From: Massilia sp. CF038
GTDB taxonomy: Bacteria > Pseudomonadota > Gammaproteobacteria > Burkholderiales > Burkholderiaceae_D
DNA: 64,000 bases
NCBI RefSeq assembly: GCF_900129765.1
Contig: NZ_FQWU01000002.1
Location: 1,674,001-1,738,000, forward strand
Direction: 5' to 3'
The stretch's first letter is position 1; every line of letters begins with the position of its first letter. The notes beneath the pieces are model-generated. The model had not been told where the DNA came from, did no database searches, and saw only the letters and a program-made list of their open reading frames with translations. Shown here one piece after another: positions 45,186 through 53,723 of the stretch. The translations under genes were made by a program, and so were the position numbers.

Positions 45186-46552
45186 GCCAGGCGGCCTGCT
45201 GGAAGCGCTGGCGGCAGGCGCAGCATACGATTCCAGCGGGCCAACAGAACGGTGGCGGTGAGCACGCATGCCAGCAGCACGCAAGCCAGCCCGGTCGACA
45301 GGGCTACCCCGTGCAACAGTGAGAACAGGCCGCCCACCGCCCCCAGCAGCAAGAGATACGGCAAACCGCGTTGATTGACCGCGACGGGTTTGGCATGGGC
45401 GTAATCGCGCAATAACAGTGCCGCCCACATAAGGCTGAGTACCAGCATTGCCGCCAACATCAGCAGCCGGGTCTGGCGCAGGCCATCGAACGCCAGAAAC
45501 AGCAACAAGCCAGTTGAGGATGTGACCCAATACAAGCCATACTCGCGCAGCAAGGCCTTACGCAGGACAAGATTGCACGCGACGGCGCCTGGCGCTGCAG
45601 GTGAGAGGCAGAACAAGGCTTGCTCACGCTGATGGGAAAGTATGCCCTTGACCATGTCTTTGGCAACAAAATAATGTCCGAGCAAGGCCGGCACCACAAC
45701 CAGGGCTTTGGACCATCCCGCCAGCCCCCATGCGGGCCACCAGACACTCGCTAAATGAAACGCAATGCCGGCCAGCAGGGCAAACAATAGCCAAAACAAA
45801 CCACTAAGCGAAGGATGGGCAAGCGGTCCCGCACTGTACAGGGCCAAGGCGCCAACGTCGCCTGAAACAAATTTTTTGCGCAGATACCAGCCGTACCAAT
45901 CCGTCTTGCGGGCGTGCGCCGAAGCGCCGGAGGCTGGCGCACGCCTGAACCGCTTGAAGCGCCAGACTGTGAGAACCGCGTACAGCAACAGAGTCAGGCA
46001 AGTCACAAGAGGAAGGTTCTGGCTCAGCCATGCCTGAAGACTGCCCGGGCTGTCGAAAAATTGCAGGCCGATGATCATCAGCACGAATAGCCAGCGCACC
46101 GCAGGCAGCAACAGCAGGGTCGCCACCGTTGCCAGCACCAGCGTCACCAGGGCTGCGGTGGGCAGCGGGGCGGCACCTGCCAGGGCGAACAGTCCGACAT
46201 GCGCCGCGATGATGCAAAACGCCGCAACAGCAAGCACCGCCACAGAACGGCCGCGCATCCGCGGCACCAGGTAGTAGGCAGTCGGCAGATTCTGCCGCCC
46301 CACCGAAAATAGCAACAAGCACCACCACAACAGGCACAGCAGTCCGAGCGGGATGCCCACGCCAAACGCGATTGATAGCGCCCATTTTTTCGAAAGCGCG
46401 CCCGCCAGCAAGGGGACCAGCACCATCAGCACCAGCAAGCCGATACTCATGGCATTGCTGCCCTGGGCCGCGCGCCGGTAGTAGGCCTGCATCGCCATCG
46501 CCTTGCAGGCACGCCATTCGGTGGCCCAGCTGATTGATGTGGCCGCGCTCAT
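45182..46552 (-). CDS. Membrane protein, probable ABC transporter permease partner
   Basis: The 456-residue protein has about 12 hydrophobic segments and no recognisable catalytic motif. It overlaps the ABC ATPase gene start-to-stop as ATGA and sits in a GntR-ATPase-permease operon, an arrangement typical of YtrA-controlled exporters. The permease assignment rests on context and topology. Confidence 0.75.
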   Translation of the reverse strand: MSAATSISWATEWRACKAMAMQAYYRRAAQGSNAMSIGLLVLMVLVPLLAGALSKKWALSIAFGVGIPLGLLCLLWWCLLLFSVGRQNLPTAYYLVPRMRGRSVAVLAVAAFCIIAAHVGLFALAGAAPLPTAALVTLVLATVATLLLLPAVRWLFVLMIIGLQFFDSPGSLQAWLSQNLPLVTCLTLLLYAVLTVWRFKRFRRAPASGASAHARKTDWYGWYLRKKFVSGDVGALALYSAGPLAHPSLSGLFWLLFALLAGIAFHLASVWWPAWGLAGWSKALVVVPALLGHYFVAKDMVKGILSHQREQALFCLSPAAPGAVACNLVLRKALLREYGLYWVTSSTGLLLFLAFDGLRQTRLLMLAAMLVLSLMWAALLLRDYAHAKPVAVNQRGLPYLLLLGAVGGLFSLLHGVALSTGLACVLLACVLTATVLLARWNRMLRLPPALPAGRLA

Positions 46553-47301
46553 TGCGTCACCTCGATGAACAGCTCTTCGAGTGACATGGGGGCCGGCATC
46601 GCGCCCGAGCTGCGCGCCTGGCGCGCGCTTTCCATCAAATCATCAAGTGCGCCCTGCAAGCTGATCTTCCCATCCTTGAGGAAGGCCAGGTCCAGCGCCA
46701 CCCGCTCCAGATCCGACAGAATGTGGGTCGAGAACAGCACCGTGGTGTCGCGTTCAATGACGCCCTCGATCAGCTCGCGCAAAAAGTCGCGCCGGCCGAC
46801 CGGGTCCAGCGCCGACACCGGCTCGTCCAGCACCAGCAGCGAAGGCTCGTGCGCCAGCGCGCGGATAATCGACAGGCGCTGCGTCTCACCACCGGACAAC
46901 TGGCTGATCGGGCGCGCGCACTTGGCCGCATCGAAGCCCCAGCGCGCCAACAGCGCATCCACCTTGGCGTCATTCCAATGCGGATAGAGGGCCTTGAAAT
47001 AGTCGAGCATCTGGCGCGGTGTGAGCCATGTGAACAGTTGCGAGTGCTGTGGCACATAACCGATGCGCGCGCGCGCCGCAGGCGACAGATTACGCGCGTC
47101 CTCGCCGAAGATGCGCACGCTGCCGCCATCGAGTTCGCGCAAGCCCAGCAGGCACTCGATCAGGGTCGACTTGCCTGAACCGTTGCGGCCCAGCAGGCCC
47201 ACCACCTGGCCAGGCTGAATCTCCCAGTCGAGACTGTCGAGGATGGCTTGACCGTTGTACCGCTTGTTGACGCCGGAAATGGCAATGATGGGTGCGCTCA
47301 T
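46549..47301 (-). CDS. ABC transporter ATP-binding protein
   Basis: The 250-residue ATPase has Walker A GLLGRNGSGKSTL, Q-loop GYVPQHSQ, signature QLSGGETQRLSI and Walker B LLVLDEPVSALDP with the H-loop STHILSD. It belongs to the single-domain exporter type seen in drug, bacteriocin or lantibiotic self-protection and in YtrB-like systems. It overlaps the GntR gene upstream and the membrane protein downstream, both as ATGA. Confidence 0.92.
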   Translation of the reverse strand: MSAPIIAISGVNKRYNGQAILDSLDWEIQPGQVVGLLGRNGSGKSTLIECLLGLRELDGGSVRIFGEDARNLSPAARARIGYVPQHSQLFTWLTPRQMLDYFKALYPHWNDAKVDALLARWGFDAAKCARPISQLSGGETQRLSIIRALAHEPSLLVLDEPVSALDPVGRRDFLRELIEGVIERDTTVLFSTHILSDLERVALDLAFLKDGKISLQGALDDLMESARQARSSGAMPAPMSLEELFIEVTQ

Positions 47302-47705
47302 GGCTTGGCTTTCAAAATTTGGTTAAAGAGGGCGAGCACGGTGTCGGGATCGAGTTCGAGCTGGCGTGCTTCCAGGGCGGCGCGTTCCAGCGTGGGCCGC
47401 AGCAATGCAGTGCGACTGGCCAGGCTGTGGGCGGCGCTGGGGGCGTCGGGGGCATCGGCCACGACCATGCCCAGGCCGCGGCGGCGCGTCAAAGCGCCTT
47501 CCAGCTCGAGCAGGCCGTAGGCTTTGGAGACGGTCATCGGGTTCAGCGCCAGGGCCTGGGCGATATCGCGCACGGACGGCATGGCGTCGCCGGGTGCCAG
47601 CTGGCCGCCGGCGATCAGGCGCCGCGCCTGCTCGACCAGCTGGCGGTAGATCGGCTCGGACGAGCCGGTGGCGATGGAAAACAGATTGGGGGGATGGGTA
47701 GCCAT
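47298..47705 (-). CDS. GntR-family regulator, YtrA type
   Basis: The 135-residue protein has the GntR winged HTH (PIYRQLVEQARRLIAGGQLAPGD, MPSVRDIAQALALNPMTVSKAY) and only a short C-terminal dimerisation tail. This is the YtrA subfamily pattern, and YtrA members usually repress their own ABC operon. The gene is first of three. Its leader is unusually long because a 91-bp palindromic repeat lies between it and the operator-like site at 47819-47836. Confidence 0.92.
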   Translation of the reverse strand: MATHPPNLFSIATGSSEPIYRQLVEQARRLIAGGQLAPGDAMPSVRDIAQALALNPMTVSKAYGLLELEGALTRRRGLGMVVADAPDAPSAAHSLASRTALLRPTLERAALEARQLELDPDTVLALFNQILKAKP

Positions 47706-47718
47706 AACTTTCGCTTGT

Positions 47719-47809
47719 CGTCCTCGCGAAGGCGCCGGCGCATGCGCCGGCCCTATAGCACGCTGAACAAATTCGGCAACATGGAATAGGTCCCCCCTTC
47801 GCGAGGACG
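47719..47809. repeat. Dispersed palindromic repeat, variant copy
   Basis: The ends CGTCCTCGCGAAGGCG and CCTTCGCGAGGACG are those of the family at 42481 and 27486. The left arm carries a GCCGGCGCATGCGCCGGC palindrome and the centre has diverged (AACAAATTCGGCAACATGG). It lies in the leader of the GntR-ABC operon. Confidence 0.85.
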
Positions 47810-47818
47810 ATGTCTAGT

Positions 47819-47836
47819 GTATTAATTGAGTAATAC
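47819..47836 (-). promoter_or_regulatory. Candidate GntR/YtrA operator
   Basis: GTATTA-N6-TAATAC is a perfect inverted repeat, followed on the plus strand by the AT-rich GTATACGTAC stretch. It lies 114 nt before the GntR start, in the only AT-rich part of the upstream region. It is a plausible autoregulatory site. Confidence 0.5.
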
Positions 47837-47946
47837 AGTATACGTACACGAAGGGGGCGTCAAGCTTTTTTGGAAAATGGGGGGAACTGCAGAGGCGGCG
47901 CCGCCCCGAGCGCCGGTACGCTAGGGGCATTGCCTGGGAAAGCGGA

Positions 47947-48528
47947 TTACAGGTGAGGGATGATCTGCGACATCAGGTCGTCGAAGGTACGGCCATTGCC
48001 GTTTTCGCCGATCGCGTGCATCTTCCACTCGCCATTGTGGCGGTACAGCTTGGCCATGATCTGGGCCGTGTGCGCGCCCTGCACCGACAGATCGTACTTG
48101 GCCACTTCCTTGTTGTTGGACGTGTTGACGATACGGCAGAAGGCGTTCTGTACCTGGGCGAAGCTCTGGCCCGTGAAGCTGTTCACGGTGAATACCAGCG
48201 ACTTGACGTTGGCCGGCACGTTGGCCAGGTCAACGATGATCTGCTCGTCGTCGCCGTCGCCAGCGCCGGTGCGGTTGTCGCCCGTGTGAACGATGCTGCC
48301 GTCACGGCTTTTGAGCTGGCGGAACCAGACGATGTCGACCGGCTTGTTGGCGTCGTCGAACATGACGCAGGATGCGTCCAGGTCGATCGTTTCGGTCTTG
48401 CCGCCAAAGCCGAACAGGCCCTTGCTCTTGACCGCGTCCCAGCCCAGACCCATGGTGATTTTGGTGAGGGTGCCGCCCGCTTCTTTATCGAGCGAGATCT
48501 TTTGGCCTTTTTGCAGATTGACTGACAT
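47947..48528 (-). CDS. TerD-family protein (variant paralogue)
   Basis: The 193-residue protein begins MSVNLQKGQKISLDKE and has the TerD calcium-site stretches DLDASCVMFD and [17 protein letters not shown]. It differs from the canonical TerD next door by an FGFGGK insert after the first strand and a different C-terminus (TFDDLMSQIIPHL). TerD proteins act in tellurite, phage and general stress modules, probably at the membrane with TerC. It is the last gene of the TerD-AIM24-TerD cluster. Confidence 0.92.
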   Translation of the reverse strand: MSVNLQKGQKISLDKEAGGTLTKITMGLGWDAVKSKGLFGFGGKTETIDLDASCVMFDDANKPVDIVWFRQLKSRDGSIVHTGDNRTGAGDGDDEQIIVDLANVPANVKSLVFTVNSFTGQSFAQVQNAFCRIVNTSNNKEVAKYDLSVQGAHTAQIMAKLYRHNGEWKMHAIGENGNGRTFDDLMSQIIPHL

Positions 48529-48552
48529 AGTGACTCCTAAGTTATCCTGAAA

Positions 48553-49254
48553 TTAGCGGCCCGAGGCCTGCTGGACTACCCACGCGCGAAACGATTCGCG
48601 GTTGCGTGAACACACATATACTTTGCCATTGCCCGAGAACTTGAGCACCATCCCTTCGCCGCTGGTCTGGCTGTTGATCAGGTTGCCGATAAAGCCGCCG
48701 CTCTGGCCTGTCGTGATCGAAATCTCGTAGCGCAGTGCGCTGTCCCAGCACACGACGTGCGAGTTGTCGATCGTGATGTCCTTGCCTGCAGTAACTTCCA
48801 GCTCCGACATCGAGCCAAAGCCCGATACCACCACCTGGCCGACACCGCTGGTTTCCGTGACGAAGAAGCCGCCGCTGTTGGCGAACAGCGCATTGCCCAG
48901 GCTTTGCGTGCGCACCTTCAGTTCCACCTTGGAGCTGGCGGCGACAAAGGCACCGTCGCTGAGCATGTACTGGCGCTGGCCCACATCGACCACCTGCATG
49001 GCACCAGGCAGCGTTGGCGAGAGCAGGCAATCGCCGCCGTCACGCACCGCCTCGATGTGCTGCTGGAAGAACGACTCGCCATTGGCGAAACGGCGCATCA
49101 GCGCAGCGCCGAAGCCGCCGCGCATCTGGCCCTTGAGGTCCAGGCCCGACTCCATCATCACCATCGCACCGGACTCGCAGTAGATGGTTTCGCCGCGCGT
49201 CATGGACACGTGGAGGAACGGATCGACGTCCCCGGTTACTGTAAACACTGGCAT
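48553..49254 (-). CDS. AIM24 (TIGR00266) family protein
   Basis: The 233-residue protein shows the AIM24 beta-sandwich pattern (DPFLHVSMTRGETIYCESGAMVMMES, GESFFQQ, SGGFFVTETSGVGQVVVSGFG). I place the start at 49254, where AAAGGAG lies 6 nt upstream; the longer frame lacks a ribosome site and overlaps the TerD gene. AIM24 proteins often accompany TerD in bacterial stress modules. The molecular role is unknown. Confidence 0.9.
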   Translation of the reverse strand: MPVFTVTGDVDPFLHVSMTRGETIYCESGAMVMMESGLDLKGQMRGGFGAALMRRFANGESFFQQHIEAVRDGGDCLLSPTLPGAMQVVDVGQRQYMLSDGAFVAASSKVELKVRTQSLGNALFANSGGFFVTETSGVGQVVVSGFGSMSELEVTAGKDITIDNSHVVCWDSALRYEISITTGQSGGFIGNLINSQTSGEGMVLKFSGNGKVYVCSRNRESFRAWVVQQASGR

Positions 49255-49306
49255 GGAAAAACTCCTTTCGTTGCGCGGCCCGCGCACAGCGCAGGCCGCA
49301 ACACAA

Positions 49307-49882
49307 TTACACGTTGACGCCGTAGTTCTTCGCCAGTGGGCCCAGGCCGCCCTTGAAGCCCTGGCCAATGGCCTTGAACTTCCAGTCGGCGCCGGCGCGG
49401 TAGACTTCACCGAAGATCATGGCAGCTTCCGTCGAACCGTCTTCCGACAGGTCGAAGCGGGCGATCTCGGCGTTGCCGCTGGCGTTGACGCAACGGACGA
49501 ATGCCTTCGACACCATGCCGAAGTTCTGGCGGCGCGCTTCAGCGTCATGGATGGTGACGGCGAAGATCACTTTCTCGACATCGGCAGGCACTTTGGTCAG
49601 ATCGATGGTCACGGTTTCGTCGTCGCCGTCACCGGCGCCGGTGGTGTTGTCACCGGAGTGGACAACCGAACCGTCGGTCGACTTGAGGTTATTGTAGAAC
49701 ACGAAGTCGGCGTCGGAGCGAACTTTGCCTTCGGCATTGACCAGGAAGACCGCGCCGTCCAGATCGAAACCGGCGCCATCGGTGGCGCGCGTGTCCCAGC
49801 CGAGGCCGACGATCATCTTCGACAAGCCAGGTGCTTCTTTGCTCAGGTTGACGTTGCCGCCTTTTTGCAGACTGATAGCCAT
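49307..49882 (-). CDS. terD: TerD-family tellurium-resistance/stress protein (canonical)
   Basis: The 191-residue protein begins [20 protein letters not shown] and has [21 protein letters not shown] and [21 protein letters not shown], the two calcium-binding regions of TerD. Length and motif order match TerD/TerE closely. It lies upstream of the AIM24 and second TerD genes and downstream of a TerC-like DUF475 gene, all on the minus strand. The gene letter (D or E) is a judgement. Confidence 0.92.
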   Translation of the reverse strand: MAISLQKGGNVNLSKEAPGLSKMIVGLGWDTRATDGAGFDLDGAVFLVNAEGKVRSDADFVFYNNLKSTDGSVVHSGDNTTGAGDGDDETVTIDLTKVPADVEKVIFAVTIHDAEARRQNFGMVSKAFVRCVNASGNAEIARFDLSEDGSTEAAMIFGEVYRAGADWKFKAIGQGFKGGLGPLAKNYGVNV

Positions 49883-49979
49883 AGTATGTTTCTCCAGTTA
49901 TGTTTGAATGTAATGCATTTGAACACCGGGTCTTGCCAAGCGCAGCGAACTGGTGTTCTTCCGTTCGCCGCGCAATTCT

Positions 49980-51032
49980 TTATGCTGCTTGCAGCTTTTC
50001 CTGTTTCTTGTGACGCACCGACGACCACAGCGAGGCGACGATGAAGGCGACACCAATCAGGCCGGTAAAGATTTCCGGAATATGGAACTTCATACTAGCG
50101 AGCATGATCAAGGCCAGGATACCGATCGCATAGTGCGCGCCGTGCTCCAGGTAGACATACTCATCGAGCGTGCCCTGCTTGACCAGGAACACCGTCATCG
50201 AACGCACGAACATCGCGCCAACGGCCAGACCCAGCATGATGATGACCACATCGTTGGTGATCGCAAACGCACCGATCACGCCATCGAAACTGAACGACGC
50301 ATCCAGCACTTCCAGGTACAGGAAACCGGCAATACCGCCGCGCTTGACCATGTCGCCCACGTTGCCGTCCGCCTCTTCCGAGCCTTCCAGCAGGCCGGAC
50401 AGCATGTCCACGCCAACGTAAATCATGATGCCCCACAGACCCGACATCAAGACCACCAGTTTCTGGCCTTCTTGCACCAGACTCATGCTGGCCATCAGGG
50501 CGCCCAGCGCGATCATCACCGAGATCGACGACACCTTGCCCAGCGAACCGAGCTTGGCTTCCACGTTGCCCAGCCAGTGCATTTCCTTTTCATCGTCGAG
50601 CAGGAAGTTCAGGAACACCAGCAACAGGAACATGCCGCCAAATGCCGCCACTTCGGCGTGGTGATTGGTCAGGTGGGTGGAGAACGCTTTCGGATCGGAC
50701 AGCGCCAGGTTCCACACTTCGCCCATACCCAGATCGGCAGCCACGGCCACGATCACCAGCGGGAACACCAGACGCATACCGAACACGGCAATGATGATGC
50801 CGACACCCAGGAACAGCTTTTGCCAGAATTCATCCCAGGTCTTGAGGACCGAGGCATTCACGACCGCGTTATCGAACGACAGCGACACTTCCATCACCGC
50901 CAGAATTGCGGCGATGCCCAGTGCGGTGAACGCCGCCGCCATGGGCGCGTCGCCGCCGTGGGAATAACCCCACCAGGCTGCCATGCCCATACAGATGACG
51001 GTCACAATGATGGACCATTTGAAATGCTTCAT
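49980..51032 (-). CDS. DUF475 family TerC-like integral membrane protein
   Basis: The 350-residue protein has about nine membrane helices and two TerC-type motifs, MEVSLSFDNAVVNA and EVLDASFSFDGVIGA. Their acidic residues are thought to bind metal ions. DUF475 proteins pair with TerD proteins, as here, 97 nt upstream of terD. It is divergent from an NhaR-like LysR regulator gene. Confidence 0.92.
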   Translation of the reverse strand: MKHFKWSIIVTVICMGMAAWWGYSHGGDAPMAAAFTALGIAAILAVMEVSLSFDNAVVNASVLKTWDEFWQKLFLGVGIIIAVFGMRLVFPLVIVAVAADLGMGEVWNLALSDPKAFSTHLTNHHAEVAAFGGMFLLLVFLNFLLDDEKEMHWLGNVEAKLGSLGKVSSISVMIALGALMASMSLVQEGQKLVVLMSGLWGIMIYVGVDMLSGLLEGSEEADGNVGDMVKRGGIAGFLYLEVLDASFSFDGVIGAFAITNDVVIIMLGLAVGAMFVRSMTVFLVKQGTLDEYVYLEHGAHYAIGILALIMLASMKFHIPEIFTGLIGVAFIVASLWSSVRHKKQEKLQAA

Positions 51033-51141
51033 ATTTTATTTACCCCTTGTTGTTAATGAAATACTGTGCACGTAGTGTAGTCGTCTCCGATCAATTTAAA
51101 AATAGGAGATAATGAGAGAATTACTTCGGAAAAACAGAACT

Positions 51142-52050
51142 ATGAAGAACACCGGCATGAATTTCCGCCACCTGTATTACTTCTGGGTGGTCGCCAAGGA
51201 AGGCGGCATCACGCGTGCGGCCACCCGTCTGGGGCTGGCCGTGCAAACCATCAGTACCCAACTGGCGCTGCTGGAACAGTCGGTGGGTAAGGCGCTGTTC
51301 ATGCCGCAGGGCCGCAGCCTGGTGCTGACCGAGGCTGGGCGCCTGGCCATGGCCTACGCCGACCAGATCTTCCTGCTGGGCGAACAACTGCAGGAAGCGC
51401 TGGGCGCGGCGGACAGCAAACGAACCCGGCTGACTGTCGGCATTTCCGACTCCCTGCCCAAGCTGACCGCCTTCCGCCTGCTCGAAGCGACCATGCACCT
51501 GACCAATCCCGTGCACCTGGTGTGCTTCGAAGACCAGTTCGACGCCCTGCTGGCCGACCTGGCCCTGCACAAACTGGACGTGGTGCTGACCGACCGCGCC
51601 GTGCGCTCCGGCACCACCTTGCGCGTGTTCAGCCACATGCTGTTCGAAAGCGCGACCATTGTCGCCGGCGCGCCCGCGCTGGCCGCCAAATACAGCGAAG
51701 GCTTCCCGGCCAGCCTGGACGACGCCCCTTTCCTGCTTCCAACGCGCAATAACGCCTTGCGCGGGAGAATCGACGAATGGTTCGAGCTGCACCATGTGCG
51801 GCCGGACGTGGTGGGCGAATTCGAAGACAATGCCCTGCTCAACACCTTCGGCCGGCGCGGCGCAGGCTTGTTCTTTGCACCAGCTGCGCTGGCGGCGGAC
51901 ATCGAAGAACAATTCGGCGCCTTGCTGGTAGGCCAGGTCCCCCAGGTGCGCGAGCAAGTCTTTGCCATCTCGAACGAGCGCAAAATCAAGCATCCGGCAG
52001 TCGAAGCAATACTTTCCGCAGTGCACGAGGGTGTCTTCAGCAGTCCATGA
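51142..52050 (+). CDS. nhaR: LysR-family regulator, NhaR-like
   Basis: The protein of about 302 residues begins MKNTGMNFRHLYYFWVVAKEGGITRAATRLGL. It has the NhaR-type HTH (TRAATRLGLAVQTISTQLALLE) and a LysR effector domain with DVVLTDRAVRSGTTLRVFSH. NhaR responds to sodium and pH in E. coli, but no nhaA is adjacent. Here the regulator is divergent from the DUF475 gene and upstream of a CNNM/CorC gene. A start at 51112 is open with AGGAG 3 nt upstream, so the N-terminus could be 10 residues longer. Confidence 0.85.
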   Translation: MKNTGMNFRHLYYFWVVAKEGGITRAATRLGLAVQTISTQLALLEQSVGKALFMPQGRSLVLTEAGRLAMAYADQIFLLGEQLQEALGAADSKRTRLTVGISDSLPKLTAFRLLEATMHLTNPVHLVCFEDQFDALLADLALHKLDVVLTDRAVRSGTTLRVFSHMLFESATIVAGAPALAAKYSEGFPASLDDAPFLLPTRNNALRGRIDEWFELHHVRPDVVGEFEDNALLNTFGRRGAGLFFAPAALAADIEEQFGALLVGQVPQVREQVFAISNERKIKHPAVEAILSAVHEGVFSSP

Positions 52051-52106
52051 ACGGTACAATGCCCATTCCGGCCTGAACGGCCACTCGAACAATAACAATC
52101 CTTTTT

Positions 52107-53447
52107 ATGCAAAATGCCTTATTGGTTCTGCTCGCCCTGTTTCTGGTCGTGCTGAACGGTTTCTTTGTTGCCGCCGAATTTGGCATGGTGGCGCTGCGTC
52201 CAACCCGCGTCAGGGCAATTGCCAAGAGCCAGGGCTTCCGCGGCCGCATCCTGGGCAAAGTGCATGGCCAGCTTGACGCTTATTTGTCCGCCTGCCAGTT
52301 GGGTATCACCCTGGCCTCGCTGGGTCTGGGCTGGGTGGGCGAACCCGCCTTTGCCGGATTGCTGAGCCCCCTGTTTATGGCGCTGGGCATCGATTCGGTG
52401 GCACTGGTGCACACGGTGGCCTTCATCTTTGCCTTCAGTGTCATTTCCTTCTTGCACATCGTGGTGGGCGAGCTGGCGCCAAAATCGATGGCGATTCGCA
52501 ATCCGGAAGTCGTTGGCCTGTGGACCGCGCCGGCGCTGTACGCCTTCTACTGGGTCATGTACCCCGCCATCTATCTGCTCAATGGCAGTGCCAACGCGGT
52601 GCTGCGTGTGGCCGGCCTGTCCGGTGCTGGTGGGCATGACGCGCATTACTCGACCGAAGAACTCAAGCTGATCTTGCGCACCAGCCAGCCGGGCGAAAAG
52701 TTCACCCGGGACGAGCGCCACATCCTGGCCCAGTCGCTGGACTTCAGCCAGTTGTCGGTGGCCGACCTGATGCGGCCGATCAACGAGGTGATTGCCCTGT
52801 ACGCCAACAAATCGCTGGAAGAAAACTTGCAGACGGTCGTGCGCAACCGCTTCAGCCGCTACCCTTATTTCGACGCCAATGGCGAAGACGTGCTGGGCGT
52901 GATCCACCTGAAAGACCTGTTCTTCGCCCAGCAGGCCGGCAAGAAGATTGCCGACCTGAGCAGTTTCCTTCGGCCGGTAGAAACCATGTCCGCACGCACC
53001 CCGGCGCAAACCATGTTCCGCCGTTTTCGCGACGGCGCACCGCACTTTGCGCTGATTGGCGAAAAGGGCAAGCGCCCGGTCGGCTTCATCACTCTGGACA
53101 ATTTACTTGGCGCGATGGTCGGTGAAATCCGTGACGAATTCCGTCTCAACGAAAACGACTGGCTGCGCCAGCCGGACGGGACCTTGATTGGCAAGGCCAG
53201 CTTGCCGATCTTCTCGCTCGAGCGAATCCTGGGGCGCGACATTGACAACGAAACGCTGGGGCTGGACGAAGTCGAATCGGTGGGCGGCCTGATCATGGTC
53301 AAGCTGGGCGACATCCCCAAGCAAGGGCAAAAGATCGAGTTCCCCTACTTTGACATCGTCGTCAAAAAAATGAACGGCCCGCGCATCGTGCTGGTAAAAG
53401 TCATCCCCCAAACCACCCGCAGCGGCGACCCCGACGAACAAGACTGA
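52107..53447 (+). CDS. CNNM/CorC-family (haemolysin C-like) transmembrane protein, second copy
   Basis: The 446-residue protein has a DUF21 membrane domain (about 1-195; FVAAEFGMVALRPTRVRAIA, VVGELAPKSMAIRN), two CBS domains (about 215-340; LMRPINEVIALYAN, FSRYPYFDANGEDVLGV) and a CorC_HlyC domain at the C-terminus. It differs clearly from the copy at 21713, so it is an older paralogue, not a recent duplicate. A role in divalent-cation handling follows from the family. It lies 56 nt after the NhaR-like gene. Confidence 0.88.
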   Translation: MQNALLVLLALFLVVLNGFFVAAEFGMVALRPTRVRAIAKSQGFRGRILGKVHGQLDAYLSACQLGITLASLGLGWVGEPAFAGLLSPLFMALGIDSVALVHTVAFIFAFSVISFLHIVVGELAPKSMAIRNPEVVGLWTAPALYAFYWVMYPAIYLLNGSANAVLRVAGLSGAGGHDAHYSTEELKLILRTSQPGEKFTRDERHILAQSLDFSQLSVADLMRPINEVIALYANKSLEENLQTVVRNRFSRYPYFDANGEDVLGVIHLKDLFFAQQAGKKIADLSSFLRPVETMSARTPAQTMFRRFRDGAPHFALIGEKGKRPVGFITLDNLLGAMVGEIRDEFRLNENDWLRQPDGTLIGKASLPIFSLERILGRDIDNETLGLDEVESVGGLIMVKLGDIPKQGQKIEFPYFDIVVKKMNGPRIVLVKVIPQTTRSGDPDEQD

Positions 53448-53462
53448 CCGCGCAACTCGTGC

Positions 53463-53689
53463 TCAGACCCAATGTTTTTTAATCGGGGTCAGACCTCAAT
53501 TGTGCAAGAATTTGGGCGCGATAGAGGCATCCAGTTTGTCAAAGGGTCACCAATGCACGACAACTCGTCGCCGTGCGGCAGCGCAGCGCGGGACAAAGAT
53601 GCCGTATTGAGCGCTGCCCCCGATTAGTGGCAGCAAGGGAAAAGATGCAGTATTGAGGTCTGACCCCGATTAAAAAACATTGGGTCTGA
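53463..53689. repeat. 38-bp perfect inverted repeat around a 151-bp centre
   Basis: The arm at 53463-53500 is the exact complement of 53652-53689. Both contain AATCGGGGTCAGACC joined to TCAGACCCAATG. Inside, a 33-bp stretch near 53596-53628 is a diverged direct copy of the inner boundary near 53643-53674. No gene is visible. The whole resembles a REP/RAYT-type or other small non-autonomous mobile remnant, but no transposase is present. Confidence 0.85.
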
Positions 53690-53723
53690 CCTCGGTGATG
53701 GGGACGCAGCTTATTGGGGCAGC

